Source of the DNA: Priestia aryabhattai B8W22
Lineage (GTDB): Bacteria > Bacillota > Bacilli > Bacillales > Bacillaceae_H
DNA length: 64,000 bases
Direction: 5' to 3'
Assembly: GCF_000956595.1 (NCBI RefSeq)
Contig: NZ_JYOO01000010.1
Span: forward strand, 62,001 to 126,000
The position numbers were made by a program, and so were the translations under genes. Within the stretch, counting starts at the first letter, position 1, and every line of letters begins with the position of its first letter. The notes beneath the pieces are model-generated. The model was not told the origin of the DNA. It searched no databases and saw only the letters and a program-made list of their open reading frames with translations. Below are positions 51,345 to 59,603 of this stretch, one piece after another.

Positions 51345-52162
51345 GACGTAATTCGAATTTGAATTTCCGTCAGCCGCTCTTCTTCATGATGAGAAATAAA
51401 TGAATCTACAATCCGCCGAATTAAGAAAGGACCTTCTGCTTTGTATCCTTCCGCATGGATAAAGCTTAGTAACGTATCGTAATAGACTCCTGTGGTATCT
51501 CTCTTTTCTCTCATATAAATAGATGCGTAATCACCTTCAGGTATTAACGTAACGAGCTCATGCTTAAAAGAAATATCGCTTTCGACTAATAAAAAAATGC
51601 CATCGTAATCTGTAAATTGGTGTTTTTGGGTGTTTTCCACCGACAGCATAAATCCTACTTTTCCAATCATAATCGGAGTAATATGGCTGATTTTCTTTTT
51701 TAAATCACGGAGAACACTTTCAGTCCCGTCTAACGTACCTACCTCCGCTTTTACTTGCACAACTTCACGAGAAGGAAGGTGTTTGATGAATGGGACTCCT
51801 ATTTGGTTAATATGTCTCGTCTTTTCTAATTCCCTCCTTCGAGTTGTTAACTGCGCATTCACTCTTTGAAGGTGACGAATTTTTTCTTTTGTTACCTTCT
51901 GATATTCCGCTAAGGTTTCAATAAATTCATCCAAGCTGCTGTGCTCCATCTTTCTTTTAATTTCTTTTAACGGAACTCCCATAAGCTTTAAATAGACAAT
52001 AATATCTAATTTCTTAAATTGTTCTAACGTATAATAACGATATCCGGTTTGCGGATCAACTTCATGAGGCTCAAATAGACCAATTTCATCATAATAACGA
52101 AGTGTTTTAATCGGAATATCGTGCAGTCTGGCCATTTGCCCAATTGTAAATTTGTTTTGCAC
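51341..52162 (-). CDS. MerR-family transcriptional activator (BmrR/BltR-like)
   Basis: A 273-residue regulator: winged HTH of the MerR type (TIGQMARLHDIPIKTLRYYDEIGLFEP), a coiled-coil dimerisation helix (about 80-120), and a C-terminal GyrI-like drug-binding domain (about 125-270). The GTG start follows AAGGTG. It should bend the 19-bp-spacer promoter just downstream and activate the MFS pump when a hydrophobic drug binds. Analogous to BltR-Blt in B. subtilis. Confidence 0.9.
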   Translation of the reverse strand: MQNKFTIGQMARLHDIPIKTLRYYDEIGLFEPHEVDPQTGYRYYTLEQFKKLDIIVYLKLMGVPLKEIKRKMEHSSLDEFIETLAEYQKVTKEKIRHLQRVNAQLTTRRRELEKTRHINQIGVPFIKHLPSREVVQVKAEVGTLDGTESVLRDLKKKISHITPIMIGKVGFMLSVENTQKHQFTDYDGIFLLVESDISFKHELVTLIPEGDYASIYMREKRDTTGVYYDTLLSFIHAEGYKAEGPFLIRRIVDSFISHHEEERLTEIQIRITS

Positions 52163-52225
52163 TATGAATTCACCTTCTTTATGTAAAGCTGCTTGTACTT
52201 AAAACAAGCAACTCCGTAATTCTCA

Positions 52226-53239
52226 TCATTTATTTAATTCTTGTACAAGCTCTTCCACAATAAGATGTGCCGGCAGTTCTTTTGCCATCGCAAACCCGGT
52301 TCCTGCCCACAAAGAAGTGTACTCTGGATTATTCATTCTTGTAGCTTTTGTTCGAATAGGCTTTGTCATGTAATGAATATGAGGGTAAGCGGATGGTGCC
52401 GATTTATCATAGGAAATAAAAAAAGAATTCACAAATCCTCTAGCACGCTTCCCTGTAAAAGCGCATGTGATACCTGTTTCATTAAAACGCTTTTGAAGAA
52501 TGCTTTCTTTATGAAGAGCACTCGCTCCGCTTTCTGGACAACAAATAAAAGCCGTACCTAACTGTGCAGCAGAAGCTCCTTCTTGTAGCACGCGCTTGAT
52601 GTCAGACCCCGTCATCAACCCTCCCGCAGCAATCAATGGCTTTTTAGTGATTGAGCGAACTTCTTTTAGCAAATTCATAAGCGGATAGTCCATCGAACTC
52701 TCTAAAAAAGTAGACCGATGGCCACCGGCTTCAATGCCTTGCAAACATAGCGCATCCGCTCCTGCTCTCAAAGCCACTTCGGCTTCTTGAGGTGTTGTAA
52801 TCGTAACGAAAACACGGCTTCCAATTCCTTTTAAACTTGCTACAACCTCTCGATCCGGGCACCCAAATGTAAAGCTCACAGCAGGTACTCGATGTTTTTG
52901 AATGATGTCGAGCTTGGCGCTCCATTCATCATCATCATTCTTTGGTATACCAACTTGACACTCCAAATATTCAGCTACTTTTGACAGTTCTTTTTGATAA
53001 CAATCAAGTGTATCAACTGCTACTTTTTCATTTGTCGGAACAAACAGATTCACTCCAAAAGGTTTTTTCGTAAGTGAGTGCATCTCTATAATTTCCTGCT
53101 CCAATTCACACGCATTTTTATATCCCGCAGCTAAAAACCCTAGCCCTCCGCTATTAGATACCGCTGCAGCTAGTTTAGGCGTCGAAACTCCTCCTGCCAT
53201 GGGAGCCTGTACAATTGGATACTCACATATATTTTCCAC
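52226..53239 (-). CDS. Nitronate monooxygenase family flavoprotein
   Basis: A 337-residue FMN-dependent TIM-barrel protein. The start YPIVQAPMAGGVSTPKLAAAVSNSGGLGFLAAG and the phosphate-binding AAGGLMTGSDI are typical; the catalytic His is in GIEAGGHRS. Family enzymes oxidise alkyl nitronates or act as enoyl-type reductases. GTG 53239 sits six bases after GAGGTGAT, a full match to the anti-Shine-Dalgarno; the GTG at 53248 overlaps it. It precedes the merR and MFS genes on the same strand with a gap of 63 bases, possibly one unit. Confidence 0.87.
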   Translation of the reverse strand: MENICEYPIVQAPMAGGVSTPKLAAAVSNSGGLGFLAAGYKNACELEQEIIEMHSLTKKPFGVNLFVPTNEKVAVDTLDCYQKELSKVAEYLECQVGIPKNDDDEWSAKLDIIQKHRVPAVSFTFGCPDREVVASLKGIGSRVFVTITTPQEAEVALRAGADALCLQGIEAGGHRSTFLESSMDYPLMNLLKEVRSITKKPLIAAGGLMTGSDIKRVLQEGASAAQLGTAFICCPESGASALHKESILQKRFNETGITCAFTGKRARGFVNSFFISYDKSAPSAYPHIHYMTKPIRTKATRMNNPEYTSLWAGTGFAMAKELPAHLIVEELVQELNK

Positions 53240-53291
53240 ACTTATCACCTCAGCCTTTCATGCTTTCTCTCTTCATTCTACTATAATCCCA

Positions 53292-53319
53292 GAAAAAAAA
53301 GCCCTCCAAAAGGGCTTTT
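53292..53319 (-). terminator. Terminator ending the lactonase transcript
   Basis: AAAAGCCCT (53297-53305) pairs with AGGGCTTTT (53311-53319); the minus strand continues with a T run. The plus strand also ends in TTTTC. Confidence 0.8.
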
Positions 53320-53389
53320 CTTCCATATATAGATAGATTATAAAGGATGCTAAGAAACACACACTACCTGACTATTCCCTCAAAGGTTC

Positions 53390-53439
53390 ACCTAAGCGGA
53401 TGGCACTAAACCCGCAAGGGAAGTGACAGGCGCTTAGGT
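53390..53439. other. Nested stem-loop element 3' of the lactonase gene
   Basis: Outer stem ACCTAAGCG (53390-53398) with CGCTTAGGT (53431-53439), inner CACT/AGTG, apical CCC-GCAA-GGG. Read on the plus strand the apex is a GNRA tetraloop. It is not followed by a T run. Function unknown. Confidence 0.6.
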
Positions 53440-53440
53440 C

Positions 53441-53485
53441 TAGACAATAAAGCATAATCGTTCTTTGATTATGCTTTATTGTCTA
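53441..53485. other. 19-bp perfect inverted repeat 3' of the lactonase gene
   Basis: Arms 53441-53459 and 53467-53485 around a seven-base centre. No T run follows on the minus strand, so it is not a standard terminator although it starts a few bases after the lactonase stop. Confidence 0.75.
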
Positions 53486-53491
53486 CATCGA

Positions 53492-54556
53492 TTACTTATA
53501 ATGGAGGAACTTTACGCACACAGCTTCTGGAACCGTAACGTTAGATTGAAGAAGCGTTAGCTTTCCACTTTCTTGGTCTCTTTCAAACAGCACCAAGTTT
53601 CCTGTCTCTTGATTAGACGCCACAATAAATTGTTCGGTTGGATCCAAAACAAAATCGCGCGGCCAGTCGCCTTCAGTGCCTGTCCATTCTACAAATGTTA
53701 ACTGTCCAGAATCCTGATCTACTTTGAATGTTGCAATTGAGTTATGTCCGCGGTTTCCTGCATAGACAAAGCGGCCGTCTGAAGAAATGTGGATCGCACT
53801 CCCTTGATTATTTTCTGTAAAATCAGCCGGGATCGCTAAATTAGCTTGTTGTTGAGTAAAGCTTCCTTTGCTTTCGTCATAAGTTAAAAATAAAACTTCA
53901 GAGCTGAATTCTGTCATGGCATAGGCATAGCGGCCATTTGGATGGAACGTTAAATGTCTAGGGCCCGAACCAACGGATGTAGAAAGGCTGTTGACTTCTT
54001 TTAATTTATTCTCTTCCACTTCATATGTCACGATTTCATCAATACCTAAGTCCACAACGGCCACGTGCTTTTCTCCAGGAGTAAAATCGGCATAGTGTAC
54101 GTGTGGTTTTCCTTTTTGTCCTTTTTTGAGGTCTGAATGAGGATGTTCCACTACGGATGCTACATATTCAATTTCTCCTGTTTCTTCATTAACAGAATAC
54201 GTCTCAACGCTCCCTTTATGAAAGTTAGCAGATAAAACAAGCGTATTATCTTCATTCACTGAAACGTAGCAAGGAGGCGCGCCGTCTAGCAGCTGTTTGT
54301 TTACAAACTTTAGTTGCCCCGTGTTTGGATCAACCTTAAAAGCAGCTACTCCGCCTTTTTCTCCTTCTTTAATAACTGTATAAAGATGTTTGTTGTCTTT
54401 GCTTGCATTTAAGTATGTAGGATTTTCAATTTTAGCCACGGCTTTTACTTCTACAATCTTTTTAGCCTTCGTATCTAAAGTAAATGTATAGACACCTTCA
54501 CTGCCTGCTTTTGTATATGTACCTGCAAATCCAATAAATTTTCCATGTTCACTCAT
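53492..54556 (-). CDS. ykgB: Lactonase-family beta-propeller protein (6-phosphogluconolactonase type, YkgB-like)
   Basis: A 354-residue seven-bladed propeller of the Pgl/YkgB family. The start FIGFAGTYTKAGSEGVYTFTLD and repeated blade motifs such as NPTYLNASKDNKHLYTV, GPRHLTFHPNGRYAYAMTE and WPRDFVLDPTEQFIVASNQ are characteristic. It probably hydrolyses 6-phosphogluconolactone in the pentose phosphate pathway. No signal peptide. AGGAGGGG precedes the ATG. The transcript continues about 200 bases past the stop to the first T-rich terminator. Confidence 0.88.
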   Translation of the reverse strand: MSEHGKFIGFAGTYTKAGSEGVYTFTLDTKAKKIVEVKAVAKIENPTYLNASKDNKHLYTVIKEGEKGGVAAFKVDPNTGQLKFVNKQLLDGAPPCYVSVNEDNTLVLSANFHKGSVETYSVNEETGEIEYVASVVEHPHSDLKKGQKGKPHVHYADFTPGEKHVAVVDLGIDEIVTYEVEENKLKEVNSLSTSVGSGPRHLTFHPNGRYAYAMTEFSSEVLFLTYDESKGSFTQQQANLAIPADFTENNQGSAIHISSDGRFVYAGNRGHNSIATFKVDQDSGQLTFVEWTGTEGDWPRDFVLDPTEQFIVASNQETGNLVLFERDQESGKLTLLQSNVTVPEAVCVKFLHYK

Positions 54557-54718
54557 TTTCCTATACCCCTCCTAAAGAATTGTTTTGTTTCATTTATTTT
54601 ACTATATCATACCGCATTTGTTATAGAGAATGCTCCAATTCAACGTTCATTTATCAGTTTTCCCTACATGCCTATCGTCAAACCCTTCCTTTTTAAGCCT
54701 GCATCTTGCATTTTCCTA

Positions 54719-54762
54719 CTATTGGGCGTTATGATTAAGGATGATTTTATATCGCCCAATAG
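54719..54762. other. Spaced inverted repeat in the gap before map
   Basis: CTATTGGGCG (54719-54728) and CGCCCAATAG (54753-54762) are perfect 10-bp arms 24 bases apart. The 54557-54889 gap holds nothing else I can name; a plus-strand frame through it has no ribosome site. Confidence 0.5.
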
Positions 54763-54889
54763 CAGACGGTTCCTGTATTTCTTAGATTTTCAAATAAAGA
54801 AGAATCAACTGATGAATAGTCGACTTTCATCGCTATAACCGCTGCTCAACTTTTTTCTTAAAGTTACATCAAAAAAGGAGTGAACAACA

Positions 54890-55636
54890 ATGATCACATT
54901 AAAAAGTGAACGCGAAATTAATTTAATGCACGAAGCAGGTAAACTATTAGCTTCTTGTCATAAAGAAATCGCTAAAATGATCAAACCAGGCATAACAACA
55001 ATGCAAATTGATACATTTGTTGAAGAGTACTTAGCAAAGCACGGAGCAACGCCGGAACAAAAAGGATACAAAGGATATCAATATGCAACGTGCGCTTCTT
55101 TAAATGATGAAATTTGCCACGGTTTCCCAACAACTAAACCGTTAAAAGACGGGGATATTGTAACCATTGATATGGTTGTAAATTTAAACGGAGGCTTAGC
55201 AGATTCCGCATGGACTCATACCGTTGGAGACATTTCAGACGAAGCACAGCGTCTAGTAGATGTTACATACGAAGCGCTTTTAAAAGGAATCGAGCAAGCA
55301 CAGCCAGGAAATCGTACAGGTGACATCGGCCACGCTATTCAAAGCTATGTAGAAGGTGAAAGATTCTCTGTGGTACGTGACTTCACAGGACACGGAATTG
55401 GAAATACCATGCACGAAGCGCCTACAATTCTTCACTACGGAAAAGCTGGCAAAGGTACACGTTTAAAAGAAGGTATGGTTATTACAATTGAGCCAATGGT
55501 AAACGCTGGTACATGGCATTCTAAAATGGATAAAAACGGTTGGACTGCTCGTACAACAGACGGTAAATTATCCGCTCAATTTGAACATACGCTTGCGATT
55601 ACGAAAAACGGTCCTCTTATTTTAACAGCACATTAA
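54890..55636 (+). CDS. map: Type I methionine aminopeptidase
   Basis: A 248-residue cytosolic dimetal peptidase that removes N-terminal Met from new proteins. The five metal ligands are all present: D94, D105, H168, E201 and E232; H77 (EICHGFP) and H175 are the catalytic histidines. Length and motifs are those of the type Ia enzyme. It is probably the second Map of the genome, like B. subtilis YflG/MapB, because it does not sit in the ribosomal protein cluster. AAAAAGGAG precedes the ATG. Confidence 0.93.
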   Translation: MITLKSEREINLMHEAGKLLASCHKEIAKMIKPGITTMQIDTFVEEYLAKHGATPEQKGYKGYQYATCASLNDEICHGFPTTKPLKDGDIVTIDMVVNLNGGLADSAWTHTVGDISDEAQRLVDVTYEALLKGIEQAQPGNRTGDIGHAIQSYVEGERFSVVRDFTGHGIGNTMHEAPTILHYGKAGKGTRLKEGMVITIEPMVNAGTWHSKMDKNGWTARTTDGKLSAQFEHTLAITKNGPLILTAH

Positions 55637-55664
55637 AAAAACAGCCCTTTTGAGGCTGTTTTCT
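55636..55664. terminator. Terminator between map and the convergent kinase gene
   Basis: AAAACAGCC and GGCTGTTTT stem with a seven-base loop and TT-rich end. Confidence 0.85.
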
Positions 55665-57490
55665 TAATGTAGAGGAAGTTTAATAACAAAAACTGTGCCG
55701 CGGGAAGAAGTAGATAATAATTTAATCTGTCCTCCGTGGCTTTCTAGAATACGCTGAGCAATTGGCAGACCAAGACCTGTTCCACTATCTTTTGAAGTGG
55801 AAAACGGCTGGTACAGCGACTGCTGCATATGCAAAGGAATTCCTTTTCCATTATCTTCAATATACAGATAATAATTATCATCATGAACCTGAGAGTAGAT
55901 TGTAATGACTCCTTCTCCATCCATAGCTTCCATACTGTTTCGAATTAAATTATGAAGAACTTGTTTGATTTGTTTTTCATCTACCTTTAGTATATGCGGC
56001 TGCAGTTTCACATCAAAGATAAGCTTATCTTTTTCTGTAAATTTACTTGAGTGAGTAATCAAAGGCAATAGCTCATTAATAATATCCTGCATGCTGACTT
56101 TTTTCATTACCGGAGTCCCTGGTTTTGATAACAACAGCATTTCTTCAATGATGTAATTAATCCTCTCTAGCTCTTTCATAAGCAGAGGCAGGTAAAAACG
56201 CTTTTTCTCCTCATCAGAAAGAGACTGATTCATAAGAGATATAAATCCATGAATCACGGCAAGAGGATTACGAATCTCATGAGCAGCTCCGGCTGCCACT
56301 TCTCCAACCAGGGCAAGTTTCTCAGACTGATGCATTCGCTTTTCTAATTCTTCGGTATCCGATATATCAATAAAATAAAAAATTCTTCCGATGCTCTCGT
56401 TCTTCTCATTAAACAGCTGCGTTTGAGAGACTAAAAAGCAATAGCACGTCTTTTTCGTTCCAAATAACACTTTTTTATTTTCGTGAATTTCTCCCGAATT
56501 CAACATGCTCCAAAATTCAGTATTATATTCAGGACATTCCTCCATATACCCGCAAATATCCTTTTCGTCGAGATCTAAAAACTGCTTTGCTGAGGTATTG
56601 GCAAATATACTATTTGTCTCATCTTCCATTGTGATAATTCCAACAGGCAGTGAATTTAAAATCTGCTGGCGATACGCTTTATCTTTAATGATTTTCCAAA
56701 ATGAATCTTCTAAACTAACCGACATTTGATTGATAGAAGCCGAAAGCTGCTTCAGCTCAATTTGCTTTGTGTCTTGAAGAACAAGACCGTATTCTCCGTC
56801 TGCAATGTCATTCACTTTTTCAATCATTTGTTCAATTGGTTTCGTAAGGCTTGCACTCATACGATAAGAAACATAAAGAGAAGCCACAATAGCACTTACT
56901 GTTAAAATCAATAGTAAAATTAATGAATCTTTAATAATAACAGACAGTGTATCTGATAGTGTATCAAGTGAATCAACCGTCTCTTCTTTTGAACTATTAA
57001 TATCTTTTTTTATCTGATGCAGATCCGGCAAATAATTTCTATTAAGATACTCTTTTGCTCCCTCTATATCTCCGTACTTCAGCAGTCCCTGCACGTTATT
57101 AGAAATCTTAAAATCAAGCAGCTCAATTTTTTCCTTCAGTGGAATCAACGATTTTGGCACAGGCTGCTTATACTTTTCATTGTCTTCAATAACTCTTGTA
57201 TCATATGATTGATATTCTTCTATCAAAGAGACAGTGGGGTTCTTTAGATTATTTTTCACAATGTATTCTTTTATGTTCAGCTGCTCTTCCCAATAAGAAA
57301 GCCACACCATTTGAGGAACATCTTCATCTTTAATTTCGTTGCTTACATGATTCATTTTATCAATGGCATGCACTAAAACTAAAGAGAACCCGCTTAACAT
57401 AAATGTAATCAAAAGAAGAATCGTTAATATTTGGCTACGAAATGACATGTTGCGAAATAATTGATTCATAATCATCTCTTTCTTTTTCAT
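55664..57490 (-). CDS. Sensor histidine kinase with extracellular helical domain, HAMP and PAS
   Basis: A 608-residue kinase: helix 1 (about 19-42), an extracytoplasmic helical-bundle domain (about 43-185), helix 2 (about 188-208), HAMP (to about 262), PAS (about 275-378), HisKA with H404 (GAAHEIRNPLAVIHGF) and HATPase (NLIRNSMEAM, DNGKGIP, GTGLGLPIAQ). The H-box is of the sporulation-kinase type. No response regulator is adjacent; two bases upstream ends a BMP/Med-like gene. The binding protein may present a ligand to this sensor. ATG 57490 has a poor site; ATG 57469 is an alternative start. Confidence 0.87.
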   Translation of the reverse strand: MKKKEMIMNQLFRNMSFRSQILTILLLITFMLSGFSLVLVHAIDKMNHVSNEIKDEDVPQMVWLSYWEEQLNIKEYIVKNNLKNPTVSLIEEYQSYDTRVIEDNEKYKQPVPKSLIPLKEKIELLDFKISNNVQGLLKYGDIEGAKEYLNRNYLPDLHQIKKDINSSKEETVDSLDTLSDTLSVIIKDSLILLLILTVSAIVASLYVSYRMSASLTKPIEQMIEKVNDIADGEYGLVLQDTKQIELKQLSASINQMSVSLEDSFWKIIKDKAYRQQILNSLPVGIITMEDETNSIFANTSAKQFLDLDEKDICGYMEECPEYNTEFWSMLNSGEIHENKKVLFGTKKTCYCFLVSQTQLFNEKNESIGRIFYFIDISDTEELEKRMHQSEKLALVGEVAAGAAHEIRNPLAVIHGFISLMNQSLSDEEKKRFYLPLLMKELERINYIIEEMLLLSKPGTPVMKKVSMQDIINELLPLITHSSKFTEKDKLIFDVKLQPHILKVDEKQIKQVLHNLIRNSMEAMDGEGVITIYSQVHDDNYYLYIEDNGKGIPLHMQQSLYQPFSTSKDSGTGLGLPIAQRILESHGGQIKLLSTSSRGTVFVIKLPLH

Positions 57491-57492
57491 AG

Positions 57493-58476
57493 TTACTTCG
57501 GCTGTGTAGACATTCTAACTTTCGAATATAAAATTTGTTTTTCCCGTTTACTGTACATCGGTCCAAAAGGCGCTAGTTTATAAACACCGTCCCTGGCGTC
57601 AAGTTTGACTTCTCCAGATGGAAGACCTTTTTTACTGAAATAGTCTTTCATAATCACGTTGTAAGCTTGAGGAACATCATTTATCACACTTGTTAAAATA
57701 ACAGACCTACCCATGTACGCCTGATCATCTAAATACCCTATTACGTACATTCCTTGTGTTTTCGCTTCTTGAATAACTTCTTGATTATACGAATTTCCTT
57801 TAGCATAGACGATATCGACACCTTGATCTTTTAACTCACGGAGCAGCTTTACTGCTTTTGCTCCATCGTCTCGGCTGTTTACAACTCGATAATAAAAAGC
57901 AATCGATGAATCATACGCTTTGATTCCTTGTTCAAATCCTAGGTTTTTTTCTTTTGCAAATGTATCGAGTAATCCAATTTTTTTCGTTTTTGTCTTCATG
58001 GCAGCTGCCGTGCCTGCCAGGTGCTCTATTTTTGTTTGATCAAATGTATATACAGTTTGGTTTTTATACATTGAAGTACCGTGAATGGTGACGAAATGAA
58101 CATGAGGATACTTAGGAGCTAGTTCTGTAAAAACGGTAGAAAATTCTCTTCCATGTCCAATTACGACTTTTGTCCCTTTTTGAATAACTTTTTCAGCAGC
58201 TTCTTTCATTTTTTGGTTCGTATTTACTTCGCTAATAACTTGAGCCGAAACAGGATACTGCTGCTCAATGTTGATTTTTCCTTTATAAGCTAGACTGCCC
58301 CAGCTTTGATCCGTCAGTACATCAGAGGTGAGAATTGCAACGCTTGTGTGTTCTACTTTTTTTGTCGTTTGCTGACTTATAATCCCATGTGTTTTCGAAA
58401 TAATAATAATTAAAAACAAAGCGACAACAATCAGGGCAAGCAATAAAATCAGCCTTAACTGTCTTGATCGTTGCAT
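57493..58476 (-). CDS. BMP/Med-family periplasmic-binding-like protein, membrane anchored
   Basis: A 327-residue protein with an N-terminal membrane anchor (LRLILLLALIVVALFLIIII) and no lipobox, followed by a BMP-family (purine nucleoside-binding, PnrA-like) type I binding fold. Typical segments are VAILTSDVLTDQSWGSLAYKG, GTKVVIGHGREFS, VDIVYAKGNSYNQEVIQ and YLDDQAYMGRSVILTSVI. Similarity to the B. subtilis competence activator Med is visible in order and spacing. No ABC transporter follows; instead a histidine kinase begins two bases later. A sensing role is thus more likely than transport. Confidence 0.82.
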   Translation of the reverse strand: MQRSRQLRLILLLALIVVALFLIIIISKTHGIISQQTTKKVEHTSVAILTSDVLTDQSWGSLAYKGKINIEQQYPVSAQVISEVNTNQKMKEAAEKVIQKGTKVVIGHGREFSTVFTELAPKYPHVHFVTIHGTSMYKNQTVYTFDQTKIEHLAGTAAAMKTKTKKIGLLDTFAKEKNLGFEQGIKAYDSSIAFYYRVVNSRDDGAKAVKLLRELKDQGVDIVYAKGNSYNQEVIQEAKTQGMYVIGYLDDQAYMGRSVILTSVINDVPQAYNVIMKDYFSKKGLPSGEVKLDARDGVYKLAPFGPMYSKREKQILYSKVRMSTQPK

Positions 58477-58612
58477 AGACCTTCTCCTTTTTGTTTAGCA
58501 TACTTTCATTATATAAAAAAAGCATCTAAAAAGACTACATCTTTAACGAAATTCCAACTTTTTTCGACATTTCTTTCATATCTTACCTTTTTTAACACCT
58601 TCACTCCAAAAG

Positions 58613-58642
58613 AAAAAAGCAGAAAACATCTGTTTTCTGCTT
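58613..58642 (-). terminator. Terminator of the 58.6-61.6 kb operon
   Basis: AAGCAGAAAACA (58617-58628) pairs with its complement (58631-58642) and the minus strand continues with T. It directly follows the excisionase-like gene. Confidence 0.88.
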
Positions 58643-58648
58643 CTGCCT

Positions 58649-58879
58649 TCAATCTTCATCTTTTACGTCCATATCTTCAGGGATAGGCTCATTTAAGTAT
58701 TCTTCAATTTGTTTTTTGTACTTTTCCATTTGCTCTAAATGGGTGTTAAACTGCTCTTTATTTAATAAGTAGTTTTCACCATCAAATATAGCTCGTACTT
58801 TTCCTTCTTGAATCAATTTCTGCACATATTCTTCAGGAAAAGATAGATACTCTGCTGCTTCTTTTATCGTTAAATACAT
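58649..58879 (-). CDS. Excisionase-family helix-turn-helix protein
   Basis: A 76-residue protein with a MerR-like winged HTH of the excisionase type (TIKEAAEYLSFPEEYVQKLIQEGKVRAIFDGENYLLNKEQFNTHL), then an acidic tail. Such proteins bind DNA as small accessory factors in phage excision or as regulators. There is no integrase nearby. Last gene of an operon with the degenerate-GTPase protein and an unknown helical protein. AAAGGTGGAG precedes the ATG. It may regulate the operon. Confidence 0.8.
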   Translation of the reverse strand: MYLTIKEAAEYLSFPEEYVQKLIQEGKVRAIFDGENYLLNKEQFNTHLEQMEKYKKQIEEYLNEPIPEDMDVKDED

Positions 58880-58892
58880 CCTGCTCCACCTT

Positions 58893-59603
58893 TTATACGT
58901 TGTAGTGTACTTCTTCTGTAGCTTTAACCATTAACTCATACTGACGCAAGCGAAGCTGGAATAATGTTAACGGATCATAGTAAGCTTCAGGATTGGCTTT
59001 CATATGACTTAACACGTCTTGATTTTCATTAATATGCGCCTGTGTTTCTTCAATCGTTTCTTTTAAAACCTCTTTTGGCTTTTCAAAGAATAGTTCAATA
59101 TCAACTTCTAAATTTTTCTCAAATAAATTAAACTGCATAAAAAACTTGGCCAGCATAGATTCTGTAATATCTTGATAGTCTTGACTTTCAATGTACTTTT
59201 TATATTGATTATAAAGCAGCGTTTGGTTTTGAAGAATGGAAGAAAACAGCTTTCCTGCTCCTTTTAACAAGAGCTGCGTTGGATTAACGCGAAGTAAAAT
59301 ATTTTCTTCATCCAGCTGAACCCGATTAGCCATACGATTAACGTCGCGGCGCCAGTCGTCCAGCACTTTAAAATCGCAGGCTAACGTTAATTTTTGCTCA
59401 TTGTACATCTTATTTAATGACTCTGCTACTTCTTCAATATCTACTTGACTCGCAATCAGCTCTTCATTTGATGTAGCAATCCAGTCCTTTAAAGAAATGC
59501 GGAACTTAGGTAGGACATCTTGCTGCAAGTGCTCTTCCACGCGCATATTCATTTGTTTATTCAGCTCAATATGAACCGTACTAAAATCACTGTCTTCCTT
59601 CAC
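58893..59603 (-). CDS. Uncharacterised all-helical protein (236 aa)
   Basis: Soluble, acidic, predicted almost wholly alpha-helical (for example EELIASQVDIEEVAESLNKMYNEQ, in parts, and DYQDITESMLAKFFMQFNLFEKN). No known motif was recognised. The GTG start lies within the end of the upstream gene, a 17-base overlap, with a weak ribosome site, which suggests translational coupling and a complex with the upstream product. A short hydrophobic stretch (TQLLLKGAGKLFSSIL) could contact membrane. Its function is unknown. Confidence 0.7.
   Translation of the reverse strand: MKEDSDFSTVHIELNKQMNMRVEEHLQQDVLPKFRISLKDWIATSNEELIASQVDIEEVAESLNKMYNEQKLTLACDFKVLDDWRRDVNRMANRVQLDEENILLRVNPTQLLLKGAGKLFSSILQNQTLLYNQYKKYIESQDYQDITESMLAKFFMQFNLFEKNLEVDIELFFEKPKEVLKETIEETQAHINENQDVLSHMKANPEAYYDPLTLFQLRLRQYELMVKATEEVHYNV

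Noticed and set aside
54545-54838. Plus-strand 97-codon hydrophobic frame before map
   Set aside because: No ribosome site, starts inside the lactonase gene, crosses the inverted repeat; composition is that of AT-rich intergenic DNA.
58649-58879. Excisionase-like gene as sign of a prophage or integrative element
   Set aside because: No integrase, attachment repeats or phage genes nearby; it is the last gene of a housekeeping-like operon.
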